Assembly: GCA_000611775.1 (NCBI GenBank)
Contig: KK106984.1
Location: forward strand, 1,084,364-1,148,363
DNA from: Umbilicaria muhlenbergii
Lineage: Eukaryota > Ascomycota > Lecanoromycetes > Umbilicariales > Umbilicariaceae
DNA length: 64,000 bases
Direction of reading: 5' to 3'
Of this stretch, positions 12,401 through 23,478 are shown one piece after another. Below the pieces are notes generated by a model that was given only the letters and a program-made list of their open reading frames with translations, was not told where the DNA came from and made no database searches. Every line of letters begins with the position of its first letter. Within the stretch, counting starts at the first letter, position 1. The position numbers and the translations under genes were made by a program.

Positions 12401-15400
12401 GGCCTGTCAAAGTTTATTAACTGAATTAAATCAACCTTTCAGGCTCTACTGACTGTTATTATCACTTACTACGTAGCTTCCACTACCACAGTTGAACTGA
12501 AACAGCAGTTGTTGAACAGCATCACAGTCTATGAAAATATGCCTGCTGTCATCATCATAACTGAGGTCATCAACCGCTACCTCACTCTATGAGAGGACAA
12601 TGAGAATGTCACTGACATCCCTGAGAATGAATGAATGAAAATATCACTCCTTGATAACTGAAGAGAGCTGTACAAGCCTGAACAAGTCAAGGTATACTCA
12701 TTAAGCATCAAGAATCATGAGCTCATCAATGAGGCTTTTGACAAGCTACATGAGCAAGGCTGTATGATATGAATGACTCAATCTATGCTCTTTACTTATC
12801 TCTGCTTTGTGATCTGAAAGACTACCTCAGCTGAATGCAAAGGCTGTGTAGTTGTCAACATTCAAGCTTTAAACTGAATAATCATGCTTGATGCTTATTC
12901 AATCCTCAGTCAAGCAGACATCCTCACTGCTGTACAAGAAGCAGACTACATATCAACTGTGAACTGTGCTTCTTTCTTTTATCAATGAAGGGTTAAACTG
13001 CAGGACTGACATAAGCTCACAGTCTCTTCTCATTGAAGTCAGGAGATGTTCAATGTCACTGTCATGAGATATAAAAACTTCTCAGCCTATGTTCAATGAA
13101 TGATTGACTGCATACTTCAATCACATCACAACTTCTTCAGAGCCTATGTGGATGACATCATTATTTACATTAAATCAAAGTCATTAAATGATCATTTAGG
13201 ACACCTGAATAAGGTCTTCAATTTCTTAGCAAAGAAAGGCATATGCCTGTCCTCAAAGAAGTCTTTCCTTGACTATCTCATGATTCAATTGCTTGGCCAG
13301 CGTGTTGACGCCCTAGGACTCACCACCACTGAAGACAAGTTAACCGTCATAGTCAATATTGAATTCTCATGCACGCTTTCTGCCCTTGAGAAGTATCTAG
13401 GTATGATCAGCTATTTACATCAATACATATCATACTACGCCGTCATCATAAAGTCACTGCAGGAATGAAAAATGAGGTTAAATCTTAACTTACAAAAGTT
13501 ATGAGCAGAGAGAAGGTCAGATGAGAAGATCATTAATGTTAAAGACAACATCTGCAAATCAATGACTGACAGGACTGCTGTTGAGGAACTTACCTCTTCT
13601 GAGTTAAACAGCTTTCATCAGCTGTAAAGCCTCTTCTTTAAACTGATTATACTCATTCACTATGACCTGAAGCGTCAGCTCTACGTTGACATGAACGCCT
13701 CAAAAGAATTTGATTTCAGAGCTCACGTCTACCACATGAAGGAAAGCCATGATTTCATCACAACTTTAAGCTCAAAGAGCATGAAGTTGATACTCTTTCT
13801 TAACAAGTCTTTAGCTAACGCTGAGACCTGCTATTGATTGACTGAACTTGAAGTCACTGACCTTGTATGATTGATATGAAAAATCTGTCACATGCTGAAG
13901 TCTGCAGAGAAGCCTACTATCATCTACACTGATTATTTCACCACCCTAGGCATAGTCCGTCAATTCAGTTTGACATCAATGACATCAATCAACAAGCTGA
14001 ACTTACAGTTAGTTCATGTCAGTGAATATCTTCAAAGGTTCCGCCTTGATGTTCAGCACAAAGCAGGCAAGATCAACATCATCTCAGACACCTTATCTCA
14101 ATTAATTAGCATTAGCACGTCTGACTCATTGAATCAGTCACTCAATAGCTTTACAGTTGACGCTCTTATAGTAGAAATTCACTCCTGATTAGCAGACTGA
14201 ACAGCTCAATTGAGACTCAAGAAAGACATCCTTAAAGACTCTCTACTAACTGAGTACACCCTGATTTATTCAGTTACCTTGATTGAAATGAATGAAGTCT
14301 TCTGAACCAGACTGCTCAAAGCCTATGATGCAGAACCATGATGAGACTGCATTTGAATCATAATTTCAGACAATGACACTCTAGAAGAAAACACCATGAA
14401 GCTTTCATATCACTTAATTCAAAAGCTCATCTACTTTGATGACTCTGAACAAGGCTTTCATTTATGCATTCTCACTGATCTCATCAAGGAAGTCTTTCAG
14501 CTAGTTCATGACAAGTTAAATCATTCAAGGTATGCCTGCATGCATGAATGCTTAACACAAGGCTTTTACATACACAACCTCTCAAAGCAGCTGCATGATT
14601 TCATTAGATATTGTCCTCAATGTCAGTTAAATCAGACGCCCTGACACGCCCTTTATGAATTCATGCAGCTGATACTATCCTTGTCACAGCTCTTTCACAT
14701 TATAACTTTTAATTTCATCCTAGGACTCCTGACCTCAATTGAAGGCTACAACACAGTCATGTCTGTAACTGACAAGTTCAGCAAGGCAGTCACATTTGTC
14801 TCTGATAAGTTCACATGAGGAGGAAGAGAATGAGTGATGCAGTTATTAATTAAGCTGAATTTACTAAGATGAGGTCTACTGAACGCTATCATATCAGATC
14901 ATGATGTTCAGTTTGTAACAGGCTTGTGAAGAGCAATATTTGAGCACCTTCATGTTGATTTATTCTACTCTACTGCTTATCACTCACAGACTGACGGCGC
15001 CTCTGAAGTCATTAATCAACAGGCTGAAATCACCTTACATTATTACTTAATGATGATGAATAATTTAGCTGAGTGACTCATGATGCTTTCATGACTTCAA
15101 GCTGCATCAAATAACTCTTACTGAACTTTCACTCATCAGACTCTGAATGAAGTGCTTTACAGTTTTCACCTGAGTGAAGCACTTAACCTACTTCAAACAA
15201 ACATCCCTACTGAGTCTAACCTTGGTCTCATCATGACCGTTGAAGCTCACTCAACTGATGAAGAACATGTCACTGAATGAGCACAATTTCAAGAAGCTCA
15301 AAGGAGAGACCTTTTAATCATCATGTTTAATTATCAATCAAGTCATATTAATGTGAAGGACGCTATTGCCTGAGCTGTTATGCAAGTCAAGTACTACTAT

Positions 15401-15942
15401 GACACAAACTGACAATCATGATTTTTTGCCATCAGAGATGAGGTCTTACTGCGGTTACATCATGAATATAAACTTTCAGGAATCATGAACTGAAAGCTCA
15501 AACAACAGTTTGTTGAACTGTTCAGAATTACTGAATGAATAGAACATCTTGCTTACCATTTAAACTTACCTCTCATATGAAAGATTCATGACGTCATCTT
15601 GATAGCTCACTTGAAGTCAGCTAGCTTTAATGACCTTTATAATCAGTTTAAGCTTACACACCCCCCTGCTGTAACAGTCAACAGCGCTGAAACGGAAGAT
15701 CACTATGAAGTTGAAAAACTACTTCAGAAGCAAGTACACTGTTGAAGTCACAATCATATCATGAAATACCTAGTTCACTGAAAGGGGTACAGGCCAGAGT
15801 ATGATGCATGATATAACATCAAGGACTTGAGGGAAGTGAAGAAGCTTATCAAGAAGTATGAGAAGTGTATGATTAAAAAACAGGAAGAAGCTTTTCTTTA
15901 GTGCACATTGAGATAATGACTTTTCTTCATTTGCCAGCATGT

Positions 15943-16110
15943 TGTTACAGTTATATCATAGCTTGAGTGATTCACTCTATATGCTCACTCACCATATTGA
16001 GCCTAGCGCTGAAACTAGTACTAGCGTAGATTATTTTGTATATAGCAGGCTTTCATGCCATTAGCAGAATTCAATTCTTTTACAACTCAACATTTGATGT
16101 ATGTTTAACA
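15943..16110 (+). repeat. 3' LTR of element D
   Basis: 168 bp, same length as the 5' LTR and differing at roughly a dozen sites, mostly transitions. It is followed by TATGT, the second copy of the target duplication. Confidence 0.92.
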
Positions 16111-16588
16111 TATGTTGCAGCAGCTTCTTTCTGCATGATGTTGCAGATTTCTCATTTCATGATTTTTTCTTAATTAATGATTTTAAACATGATTTTTATC
16201 TGCTTCTTGAACTCCTTTAAATTGATGAAGATTTCATTTATCTCATCATCATGATCCTTCTTCTCATTTTTCATATAATCTCAGAGGGTCAGCTTGAATC
16301 AATTGAGAGCATCAGACCTCAAATAAAAAAATGCATACAATACTTTGTCAGCTTCCTTCTTGAACATGATGTGATTAAGGTGAATGTAAGTATCAAGCTG
16401 AGTGAGGAATGAACTCAACATTCTTCATTTTTTTAAGAACTTATCTGATGATGAGATCTTGATCTTCATCTCTGATGACATCAGACTCTCAATGACTGAT
16501 GAGTCATGACTGAAGGTTGTTATCCTTTCAAGAGACTCATGAGTCACAGTTCATTTTGTGACTGATATCTTAAAAATGATGCTTAAAG

Positions 16589-17050
16589 TGTAACAGGTGA
16601 TATTGTAGTGACAGAGATAATATAATCATTCAATGAACTATATCAACATTCATCTAATCATGATGCTTAATTCAATGAACTACTGATCACATGTAGACTT
16701 GAATAGGCTAGAGGTTGTAGACTTATGAGATTGCATTTAATACATGAGTTAAGCATGAGCTCTTAACTATGAATCTACCTGTGATTATATAATACTTTAA
16801 AAGACTCATGTATGACTGTACTGCTTGATGTGTGTAACATCTCTGCTCAGGGTGCTCATGCTCTGAGCATCATGAGTGATAAGATGCTCAAGGTGCTTAT
16901 GCCCTGAGCATTATGAGCAGTACCACATGTACGCTTACTGTGTATATTAATTAAGTGCTCAGGGTGCTCATGCTTTAAACATCATGAGCAGTACTGCGTG
17001 TACACCTGCTACACATACCAACTGAGTACCATCTAGTGAGAGGCGTAACA
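16589..17050 (-). repeat. LTR of element B (5' LTR of this - strand element)
   Basis: 462-bp partner of 3526-3987 in direct orientation. It is followed by the target duplication CATAG at 17051-17055. The interrupted RT region of element A resumes immediately to the right. Confidence 0.9.
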
Positions 17051-19439
17051 CATAGTCATCTACCTCAACAACATACTGATGTACTTGAAAATGAGAGAAC
17101 AACATGTTAAACATGTTCAGAAGGTCCTACAAGCACTAAAGAATATCAACTTATGAGTTAAGCCTGAGAAAAGTCTTTTTCATGCCAAGGAAGTTCAATT
17201 CCTCAGATTTATCATCACATCAGAAGGTCTATGAATGAACCTGAAAAAAATTAATTTCATGATTGAATGATCAGTTCTGATAAGTATTAAGGAAGTACAA
17301 TCCTTCCTAGGCTTTACAAACTTCTATAAAAAGTTTATTGAGAAATATTCTAAGATCACAGCACCTCTAATGAAGTTGATGAAAAAAGACTGAAAGTTTA
17401 TTTGATCTACTGAAGCACAAAAATCCTTTGAAGAGCTGAAGAAGCACTTCACATCATAATCAATTCTCATGAGTTTTGACCCTGAGAAACTTATTACACT
17501 CAAGATGAATGCATCAGACGGAGTTATAAGAGCATGCATTAATCAGTCAGATGATAAGAGATGTCTGTGATCAGTAACTTACTACTCATGAAAGCTTTTA
17601 AGTGCTGAATAAAGTTATGAGATACATGACAAGGAGCTGTTAATTATTGTTGATGCATTTAAACAATGACATATATATCTTGAAGGACCAAAGCATGAGG
17701 TTCAGATGTATTCAGATCATAAGAATTTATTATACTTTATGACAATGAAGGTCCTGGACTGAAGACAAGTTCATTGATTAAAAGAATTGTCACAGTACAA
17801 TTTCAAGATTCATTATTGAAAAGGATCAGAAAATGTTAAAGTGAATACTTTTAACAGATGAGCTGATTACCTGCAGAAGAAGTTAATCATGAATTAAGTC
17901 ATCTTTTAAAAAAATAAGCAAGAGAGCATAACATACAATAGAAAAGTCAACTTTACAATAAAAGTTGAGGATAATATTTTCAAAAGTTGAGTTCAAAAAG
18001 TGTTGAAGAATGACAAGTTAACACAACAAGTTCTTCAAAATATCAATGATCATGAAAGCTTTGAAAAGCAAGAAGGCCTCTTACTTTTTTAAAGCTTGAT
18101 CTATATATCAGTCAGCCTATGAGAGACGCTGATAGAAGAATGTCATTTCAGCAAAGTAAATGAACATCAAGGAGTTGAAAAGACAGTGAAATGACTCACA
18201 TGAACATATTACTTCTCATGATTAAGGAAGAAAGTTGAAGAAATCATTCAAAAGTGTGACACCTGCTGAAAAAATAAAGCAGAACATCACAGGTTATACA
18301 GATTATTAAAGTCATCATCAACATCATCACAATCATGATCAAGCATCACATTAAATTTTGTGATAAAACTGCCAAAATCAAGAGAACCCCTGATGAAAGT
18401 ATTGTATGATGTAATACTGATTATAATGAACTGACTCATGAAGTATGAATACTTCTTGCCATATAAGGAGTCATCATCAGCAGAAGAATTAACATACACA
18501 TTTTTAAAAGTTATAACTGTCAATCACAGGCTATCAGAAGAAATAATCTCAGACAGAGATAAACTCTTCACCTTCAAATTCTGAAAATCATTAATGAATC
18601 AGTTGAGAATTCATTACAAGCTGTTCACTGCATATCATCCTCAAACAGATGGACAGACTGAATGCTTAAATTAAATGTTGAAACAGTACTTACACTGTTA
18701 TGTCAATTATCAACAAACCAACTGAGTAGAACTCTTATCAGTAGCTCAATTAATTTATAATACAGCAGCAACAGAGTCAACAGGAGTGTCATCATTTTAC
18801 ATTAATTACAGGTTCAACTCATCAATGAATGAGGTGAAGAGATTGATAACAATAACATAAAAAGCAAAGATACAAGTGAATCACTTAAAGGACCTTCATC
18901 AGGAACTTCAGTGAAACATAAAATTTACCTCAGAAAAATCAGCAGTATATCATAATAAGAAAAGAGATAAAGGACTTACTCTTAAAAAGAAGAATAAAGT
19001 ATACCTTTTGTGTCACAACATCAAGATGAAGTGATCAAGCAACAAGTTGAATCACAAGAAGCTGAGATCATTTCACATTTTAAAAAAGAAAGAAAGTGTC
19101 AATTATGAATTTAAACTTTCATCAGTCATGTGAATACACTCAGTATTTCATGTATCTTTACTTGAATCAGCAGACCTGAAAACACTGTTACAAGATAATT
19201 CACCTGAGATTAACCCTGAGAGTCAAGATGCTGAGTTCAAAGTAGAGGAAATTCTAAATCAACAAGAGATAAATGATGAGCCTCATTATCTGATCAAATG
19301 AAAAGGTTATGACACGGCAGGGAACACATGAGAATCAGAGGAGAACTTTACTCATTGTTCAATGAAATTACATCAATTTCATCAGAGGAACCTGCTGTCA
19401 GTCAGTCATCAGAAATGATGAAGAGTTTGAAGAAATTAA

Positions 19440-19880
19440 GAAAAGAATTAATAATTTAACCTTGAGTCAGTTCCTCCTGCTTCAGTTCTTCAATGCTTTA
19501 AAGCTCAGTATGAATCAGATCTGTCTGTCACTTCTTTAAAAGAGTAGTTTGTTTGTGAAGTCTCTCTTTTTTCACCTTCAACTTTCATTTTCTAGCAGAA
19601 ATGTCTGTCTTTTTCTTTCATAAATGAAGGAGTTTCTCTCTGACATGATTCAGCTCAGCTGAAGATATCACAAGGTCACAAGCAACATCTGACTGAACAC
19701 AAGAACTGCAACAGTCAGATTCTGAAGATATGAAACACTCATGATCACTGAAGACACAGTGATGACAAGGTCACATGACAAGATTTTTAAAATTAATGAT
19801 ACAATCAGTCAAGTGAAAGCAGTGAATTAAGGATTGAGTAATCTTTCTGTCACTGAAGTAAGGCATGAGGGGCTTTGATT
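19440..19880 (-). pseudogene. Antisense coiled-coil reading frame of element A (homologue of the one in B)
   Basis: Lies between the chromodomain-like end of A's pol and its right LTR, on the opposite strand. Its reverse complement matches 4290-4450 of element B over the Lys-rich coiled-coil part (shared words such as CTTCACAAACAAA and GATTCATACTGA). It is more decayed than the B copy and no intact frame is visible. Confidence 0.5.
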
Positions 19881-19912
19881 TTCAAGGATGAAAACCTTGT
19901 GAGAGGAGCTAG

Positions 19913-20308
19913 TGTTATGACATAATCAGAACAGTACTTAAAAGTATGCACTTGCAGTGAACAGCTGATACTGATTAAAGTGATCAAGGTGAGTGAGAAC
20001 TTGAACACTTTAATCATCTTGATCAGGATGATTGAGCTGTTCAGAGTGATCAAGAGTTCAATCATTATGATTACCTCAATCACATGAGTCTTCTAGAGTC
20101 TATATAATCACAGGTAGATTTATAGTTAAGAGCTCATGCTCAACTCATGTATCAAATGCAATCTCTTAAGTTCATGACTACTAGTTCCCTCACTTGATCT
20201 TAACCTTAAGATCATATAATTCATTGAATCTTGTCTAGTTCATTGAATCATACCTGTAGTTCACTGAATGACAGTATTACTTCAATCACTATGACATCAT
20301 CTGTTACA
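19913..20308 (+). repeat. Right (3') LTR of element A
   Basis: A 396-bp copy of the 289-682 repeat in direct orientation. It begins TGTTATGACA, ends CTGTTACA, and follows the chromodomain-like relic of A. The sequence just before it matches, in reverse complement, the sequence just inside the B LTR at 3988-4050, which supports the boundary and the family link between A and B. Confidence 0.7.
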
Positions 20309-20518
20309 TTCACATGCAGGCAGCTGATCAGTAATAAAGTCATCTTCAGGCAAAGTCAGCAAATTGTCATTATCAATTTTTAAATTCTTGTAGTCACAGT
20401 GATTGGCTCACAAAAACATCAATCAATCAAAAATAATCTTTCTTTAAACATGCATTAATGAGTTGAACTGCTGTTCAATACCTCAGTTAAAGTGATCAAA
20501 AGGAGGTTTCAATAGCAA

Positions 20519-20607
20519 AATTTAAATAAAATTAATTATAATATTAATTTAAATAAAATTAATTATAATATTAATTTAAATAAAATTAATTATAATATTA
20601 ATTTAAA
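20519..20607. repeat. 27-bp AT tandem repeat, about 3.3 copies
   Basis: The unit AATTTAAATAAAATTAATTA plus TAATATT is repeated three times without visible change and followed by a partial fourth copy. Perfect copies inside an otherwise heavily mutated block suggest recent expansion, or that a unit with no C or G cannot be hit by C-to-T mutation. Confidence 0.9.
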
Positions 20608-21149
20608 TGACCTGAACAGGTTCTGAACAACTTACATTAAGTTTAAAGAGTAAAAGTGAAAGTTTATCATAAACCTTTGAAGTGTTCTGCATAAACATCA
20701 TCACATGTGATTTATATTTAAACTGCTGCCCTTTTATCTGTCATACTTGAATATGAATATGCAAATGAGCAATAAGGTGCTCTTCAACTTGTGTTAATTT
20801 AAACAAATGTTCAGGAACAGAGTTGCTAAGACTACATCTTTCATTTATTGAGTTGTAAAAGCTTTCTTTCATTTTCTAGTGAGATGTCTAGCTTTTATGC
20901 TCAAGAAGGCTAAACCTATTTGAGAAAGTAAAAAGTAGGTAGTTCATAACAAGAGTCAACATTCAGATGATTATACTCAGTAAATAATCAAGATTTCTCA
21001 CTTCTCTCTTAAGTAATGCAGTGTTTGCAGATTTGTTTAGAATTAAGCTTCATATTAAATTACTTTTTATTGCACTGAATGCATTTATCTTGTCATAGTT
21101 GAGTCAGGTTTTGATAGAAATCCTTAATATATCCTCAGTATTCCTCTGA

Positions 21150-21350
21150 AATAACAGAGTCATGTAAAGATGATGAAGCTGCAGCAGTCATCTGACTGCA
21201 AGAAGATGTAAAAGATGTAAACTGATTATTAAATGAGGTCTGAACAGGTTCAGAAATAATAAAGTCATGTAAAAATGATGAAGCTGCAGCAGTCACCTGA
21301 CTGCTTAAAGATGTAAACTGATTATTGAATAAAAACTGAATAGGTTCAAC
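21150..21350. repeat. Imperfect tandem duplication, about 105-bp period
   Basis: Two blocks share AGTCATGTAAA.ATGATGAAGCTG, CAGCAGTCA.CTGACTGC and GATGTAAACTGATTATT in the same order, starting near 21150 and 21255. On the - strand both read as Ser/Thr/Ala-rich stretches containing TAAASS.LHD, so this may be an internal protein repeat of the dead gene on that strand. Confidence 0.7.
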
Positions 21351-21735
21351 ATTATTCTGAATAAATATTTATAATCAATTATCATGAGCATGATTCATTG
21401 TTCTTTGATATTCTTGACAAGTAGTGATTGCTGCAGCAGAGCTTTCCTGCTGTGATGAGTGAAATTGATTGAGTGATCATGAGCAGTGACATTAAGAACA
21501 AAGCTGTTCAAGCTGTTTAAACTGTTCAACTTGCTCAGATGATGTTGAAGTTAAGATATCTCCTCAATTCTGTGCATGCTGTTGAGCTCATGCAGCCTTT
21601 TCCTTCACCTCAGCAACATGATGTGTTTGTTTATCTCACTCAGCTTTCACCTCAAGATGATTAAAGTGAACATTCAGGCTCAATTCATTAAGTGATGATC
21701 TTACACAGGTGTGTTTCTCTGACAGTGAATGCAAC

Positions 21736-21948
21736 TCATCCTGAACTGTAGAAACATGTTGATGAACATGTCAACATGAGTCCTTCTAAAACACTGATTA
21801 AAAAGATCATGAAAGAGGATTCTGAACTCATAGCTCTGCAAGCTGAACAGGTTTTCAGGTTCTGACAACCTCTGTGACTAAAGTCAGCTGCGGGCTTCAA
21901 ACGCCTACAAGAACTACAGAAAAGGTAATTCATAATAATTATAATCAT
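21736..21948 (-). pseudogene. CxxC-CxxC (zinc-ribbon-like) reading frame, degraded
   Basis: A - strand frame starting near 21933 reads MNYLFCSSCRRLKPA, then ADFSHRGCQNLKTCSACR: two CxxC pairs about 20 residues apart, as in small zinc-binding modules. Such modules occur at the N-terminus of repeat-associated hypothetical proteins in filamentous fungi. Downstream, toward 20.3 kb, the frame dissolves into low-complexity relics. Its start lies where CpG begins to reappear. The family is not identified. It could be part of a transposon or a captured gene. Confidence 0.45.
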
Positions 21949-22808
21949 GCAGCGTTCTTAGCTATAGTCGTGCAGCGAGAACGCAGAATTTCATGCCAAG
22001 ATCATAGTGAGCCTAGTCTCAAACAGGAAAAAAACCACCTCCGGAATGGAAAAATCTGCTTCACTAGCGGCTGAACGTGATTTGAAACCCCCTATGGAGA
22101 TTTAACATGAGCAAGCTCATGAATAAAACGGTGGCAGGGTCACATGACGCGCGTTGCTCATTCAGGTGAGGGCTAACCGCAATGAGCAATTCACCGCGAC
22201 GTAGAGCACGGAGTAGACTGTCATGATCATTTAACCTTGAGCGTCATCTTCTCTTGAAGTAGCTTTGTGTTCAATCCCTCCTTGTAAACTCACATGGACT
22301 AGGGCATGTTCAAAACTGTGACTCCTACCAAGGCATTATTTGATGTTACAAGCGGCTTAAAGAACCTGTGGCTACTAGGTTAAGATGCTAACTCAAGTAC
22401 TTGGTTCATCAGCATAGTCCTTGTCACTGGATTCTATGCTTGAGTACATTTAAATCTTGTCTTAATTACCTGAGCTTTACATTTAGAGTAGGATTTGAAG
22501 ATGTGATGAGCATCTATCATTGTTAGGGCTCCTGCGAGAAGCTCAGGCTGTGGCTGAATGGGGGAATAGTGAAAAGTTGTGGATCCATTCAATATATAAC
22601 CCCGCGATCATTGCATGAGCATAAGGGGAAACTCTAGGGTTACTCTGATAGCTATGAAGGCCGAGCCGCCTATTTCTGCTACGTTGAGCCATCAGTTCAT
22701 GCTTCAATGCTGTTCATTGTTTTCCTCAACACCTCATCATCTCATGGACTAAATCATCTTGCAGATACAAAACCGCCTCCCCGGCTTGACCTCTTCATTT
22801 ACAGCCGC
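21949..22808. other. Less mutated island, no gene seen
   Basis: CpG is present again (for example CACGACGCGCG-like words near 22150 and 22200) and base use is closer to normal. I see no reading frame with protein-like content and no terminal repeats. It is probably a fragment of non-repeated or recently arrived DNA within the repeat block. Confidence 0.4.
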
Positions 22809-22813
22809 TGTAC

Positions 22814-23473
22814 TGTTGAATTTATTCAACAGATTGACCAGAGTTCGATTGCTATGAAAAGTGATGCGAATATATAGAGGGGGGATGCCAAGCCACTAAG
22901 CAGGTGACAGTGAAAACTCAATAGTTCTTCTCACTGCAACTGCTCCCTCACAACCCTAAAACCACAACCTCATTTTCTCACTCAAATCTCAATATTCTCA
23001 AAGGAATGATCACCTCTGTGAACTTCTGATAAGTGCCTTGTAGGCCTGTAATGCCTCTGCGTGGAGGGCTTCTGAAGTGAAATGATCACCTTTGTGAGCT
23101 TCTGATAAGTGCCTTGTAGGCCCGTAATGCCTCTGCGTGAAGAACTTCCATGATTGCTTCTCTGTGAAGGACTTCCGTGGATGCCTCTCTGTGAAGGACT
23201 TTCAAAGTGGAATGGCCACCTTTGTGGGCTTCCATGACTGAAACGCCACCTCTGTGAGCTGGCTTCCGTTACTGCCTCCATAGAGGGCTTGTTTGCATAG
23301 TCTTTAACGTCCTCTCAGCATGGACGGAGTCAATCTGCAGCGCCTTGTGCTGACCGGGCTCATAACCTGTTGAATTTATTCAACGGATTGACTAGAGTTC
23401 AATTGCTACGAAAAGTGGTGCGAGTAGAGGGGGGATGCTAAGCCACTAAGCAGGCGACAGTGAAAACTCAACA
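22814..23473. mobile_element. TRIM-like miniature LTR element (660 bp)
   Basis: Two direct terminal repeats, 22814-22923 (110 bp) and 23368-23473 (106 bp), begin TGTTGAATTTATTCAAC. The right copy ends CTCAACA and the left copy the related CTCAATA. They differ by one 4-bp indel (TATA) and a handful of transitions. The element is flanked by a perfect 5-bp direct duplication, TGTAC (22809-22813 and 23474-23478). TG...CA-type ends, short LTRs, 5-bp target duplication, no pol and a total length under 1 kb fit a terminal-repeat retrotransposon in miniature. The 444-bp interior is mostly tandem repeat. It looks structurally whole but non-autonomous. Which element supplied its enzymes is unknown, since its LTRs do not match A, B or D. 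Confidence 0.82.
23004..23285. repeat. Tandem repeats inside the TRIM-like element
   Basis: A 75-bp unit beginning AATGATCACCT.TGTGA and containing CTTCTGATAAGTGCCTTGTA, then AATGCCTCTGCGTG, occurs twice (from 23004 and 23080). It is followed by shorter derivatives built on CTTC(C/T)GTGGATGCCTCTCTGTGAAG-type words and a third AATGGCCACC start near 23211. Confidence 0.8.
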
Positions 23474-23478
23474 TGTAC

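Larger units (their letters stand above)
9246..16110 (+). mobile_element. Element D: Ty3/gypsy-type LTR retrotransposon fossil nested in element B
   Basis: 168-bp LTRs (9246-9413 and 15943-16110) have TGTTA...TAACA ends and a 5-bp target duplication TATGT on both sides (9241-9245, 16111-16115), inside the gag region of B. + strand parts: gag-like region about 9590-11500 ending in a Cys/His finger (CHCH...H...H, about 11480-11550); protease about 11700-12050; RT about 12640-13470 with an intact YVDD box near 13145; RNase H about 13630-14150; integrase about 14390-15400 with the HHCC zinc region in the open frame 14396-14644, then the core; chromodomain-like end about 15710-15890. It is of a different family from A/B (short LTRs, different gag). 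It is broken, with numerous interruptions, but is the least decayed and youngest of the three. Confidence 0.9.
3526..17050 (-). mobile_element. Element B: Ty3/gypsy LTR retrotransposon fossil (same family as A) inserted in A, itself split by element D
   Basis: Direct LTRs at 3526-3987 and 16589-17050, both 462 bp, start TGTAAC and end GTAACA. The 5-bp target duplication CATAG lies on both sides (3521-3525 and 17051-17055), inside the RT region of A. The coding strand is -, so the right LTR is the 5' one. Gag-like sequence runs about 16500-16120 and continues about 9240-8000 beyond D; protease about 7950-7850; RT about 7450-6500; RNase H about 6480-6150; integrase about 5750-5000. The antisense frame is described separately. 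It is broken throughout, with many interruptions. It is younger than A and older than D. Confidence 0.88.
289..20308 (+). mobile_element. Element A: Ty3/gypsy chromovirus-type LTR retrotransposon fossil, split by element B
   Basis: A decayed, full-span LTR element read on the + strand. Parts in order: left LTR 289-682; gag-like region about 780-1630 with a CCHC zinc-knuckle relic near 1530-1580; aspartic-protease-like region about 2440-2560; reverse transcriptase starting about 2930 and cut at 3525; RT continuation from 17051; RNase H about 17440-17800; integrase about 18100-18850 (zinc-binding part, then core); a chromodomain-like part about 19240-19400; right LTR 19913-20308. The order PR-RT-RH-IN plus a chromodomain is typical of Ty3/gypsy chromoviruses. 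It is thoroughly broken, with many interruptions across gag and pol. It must be older than B, which lies inside it. The 5-bp flanks (TAAAT left, TTCAC right) do not match, so the outer edges are less certain. Confidence 0.8.
20309..21735. other. AT-rich stretch with tandem repeats, no intact gene
   Basis: Right of element A. It holds the 27-bp repeat at 20519-20607 and a duplicated block at 21150-21350, otherwise decayed sequence. The - strand reads as low-complexity Ser/Gln/Asn-rich relics continuing from the CxxC frame at 21736-21948, so much of it may be the body of that dead gene. No transposase motif was recognised. Confidence 0.4.

Noticed and set aside
22982-23281. A 99-codon - strand frame with internal repeats
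   Set aside because: It is just the tandem repeat interior of the TRIM-like element read in one frame.
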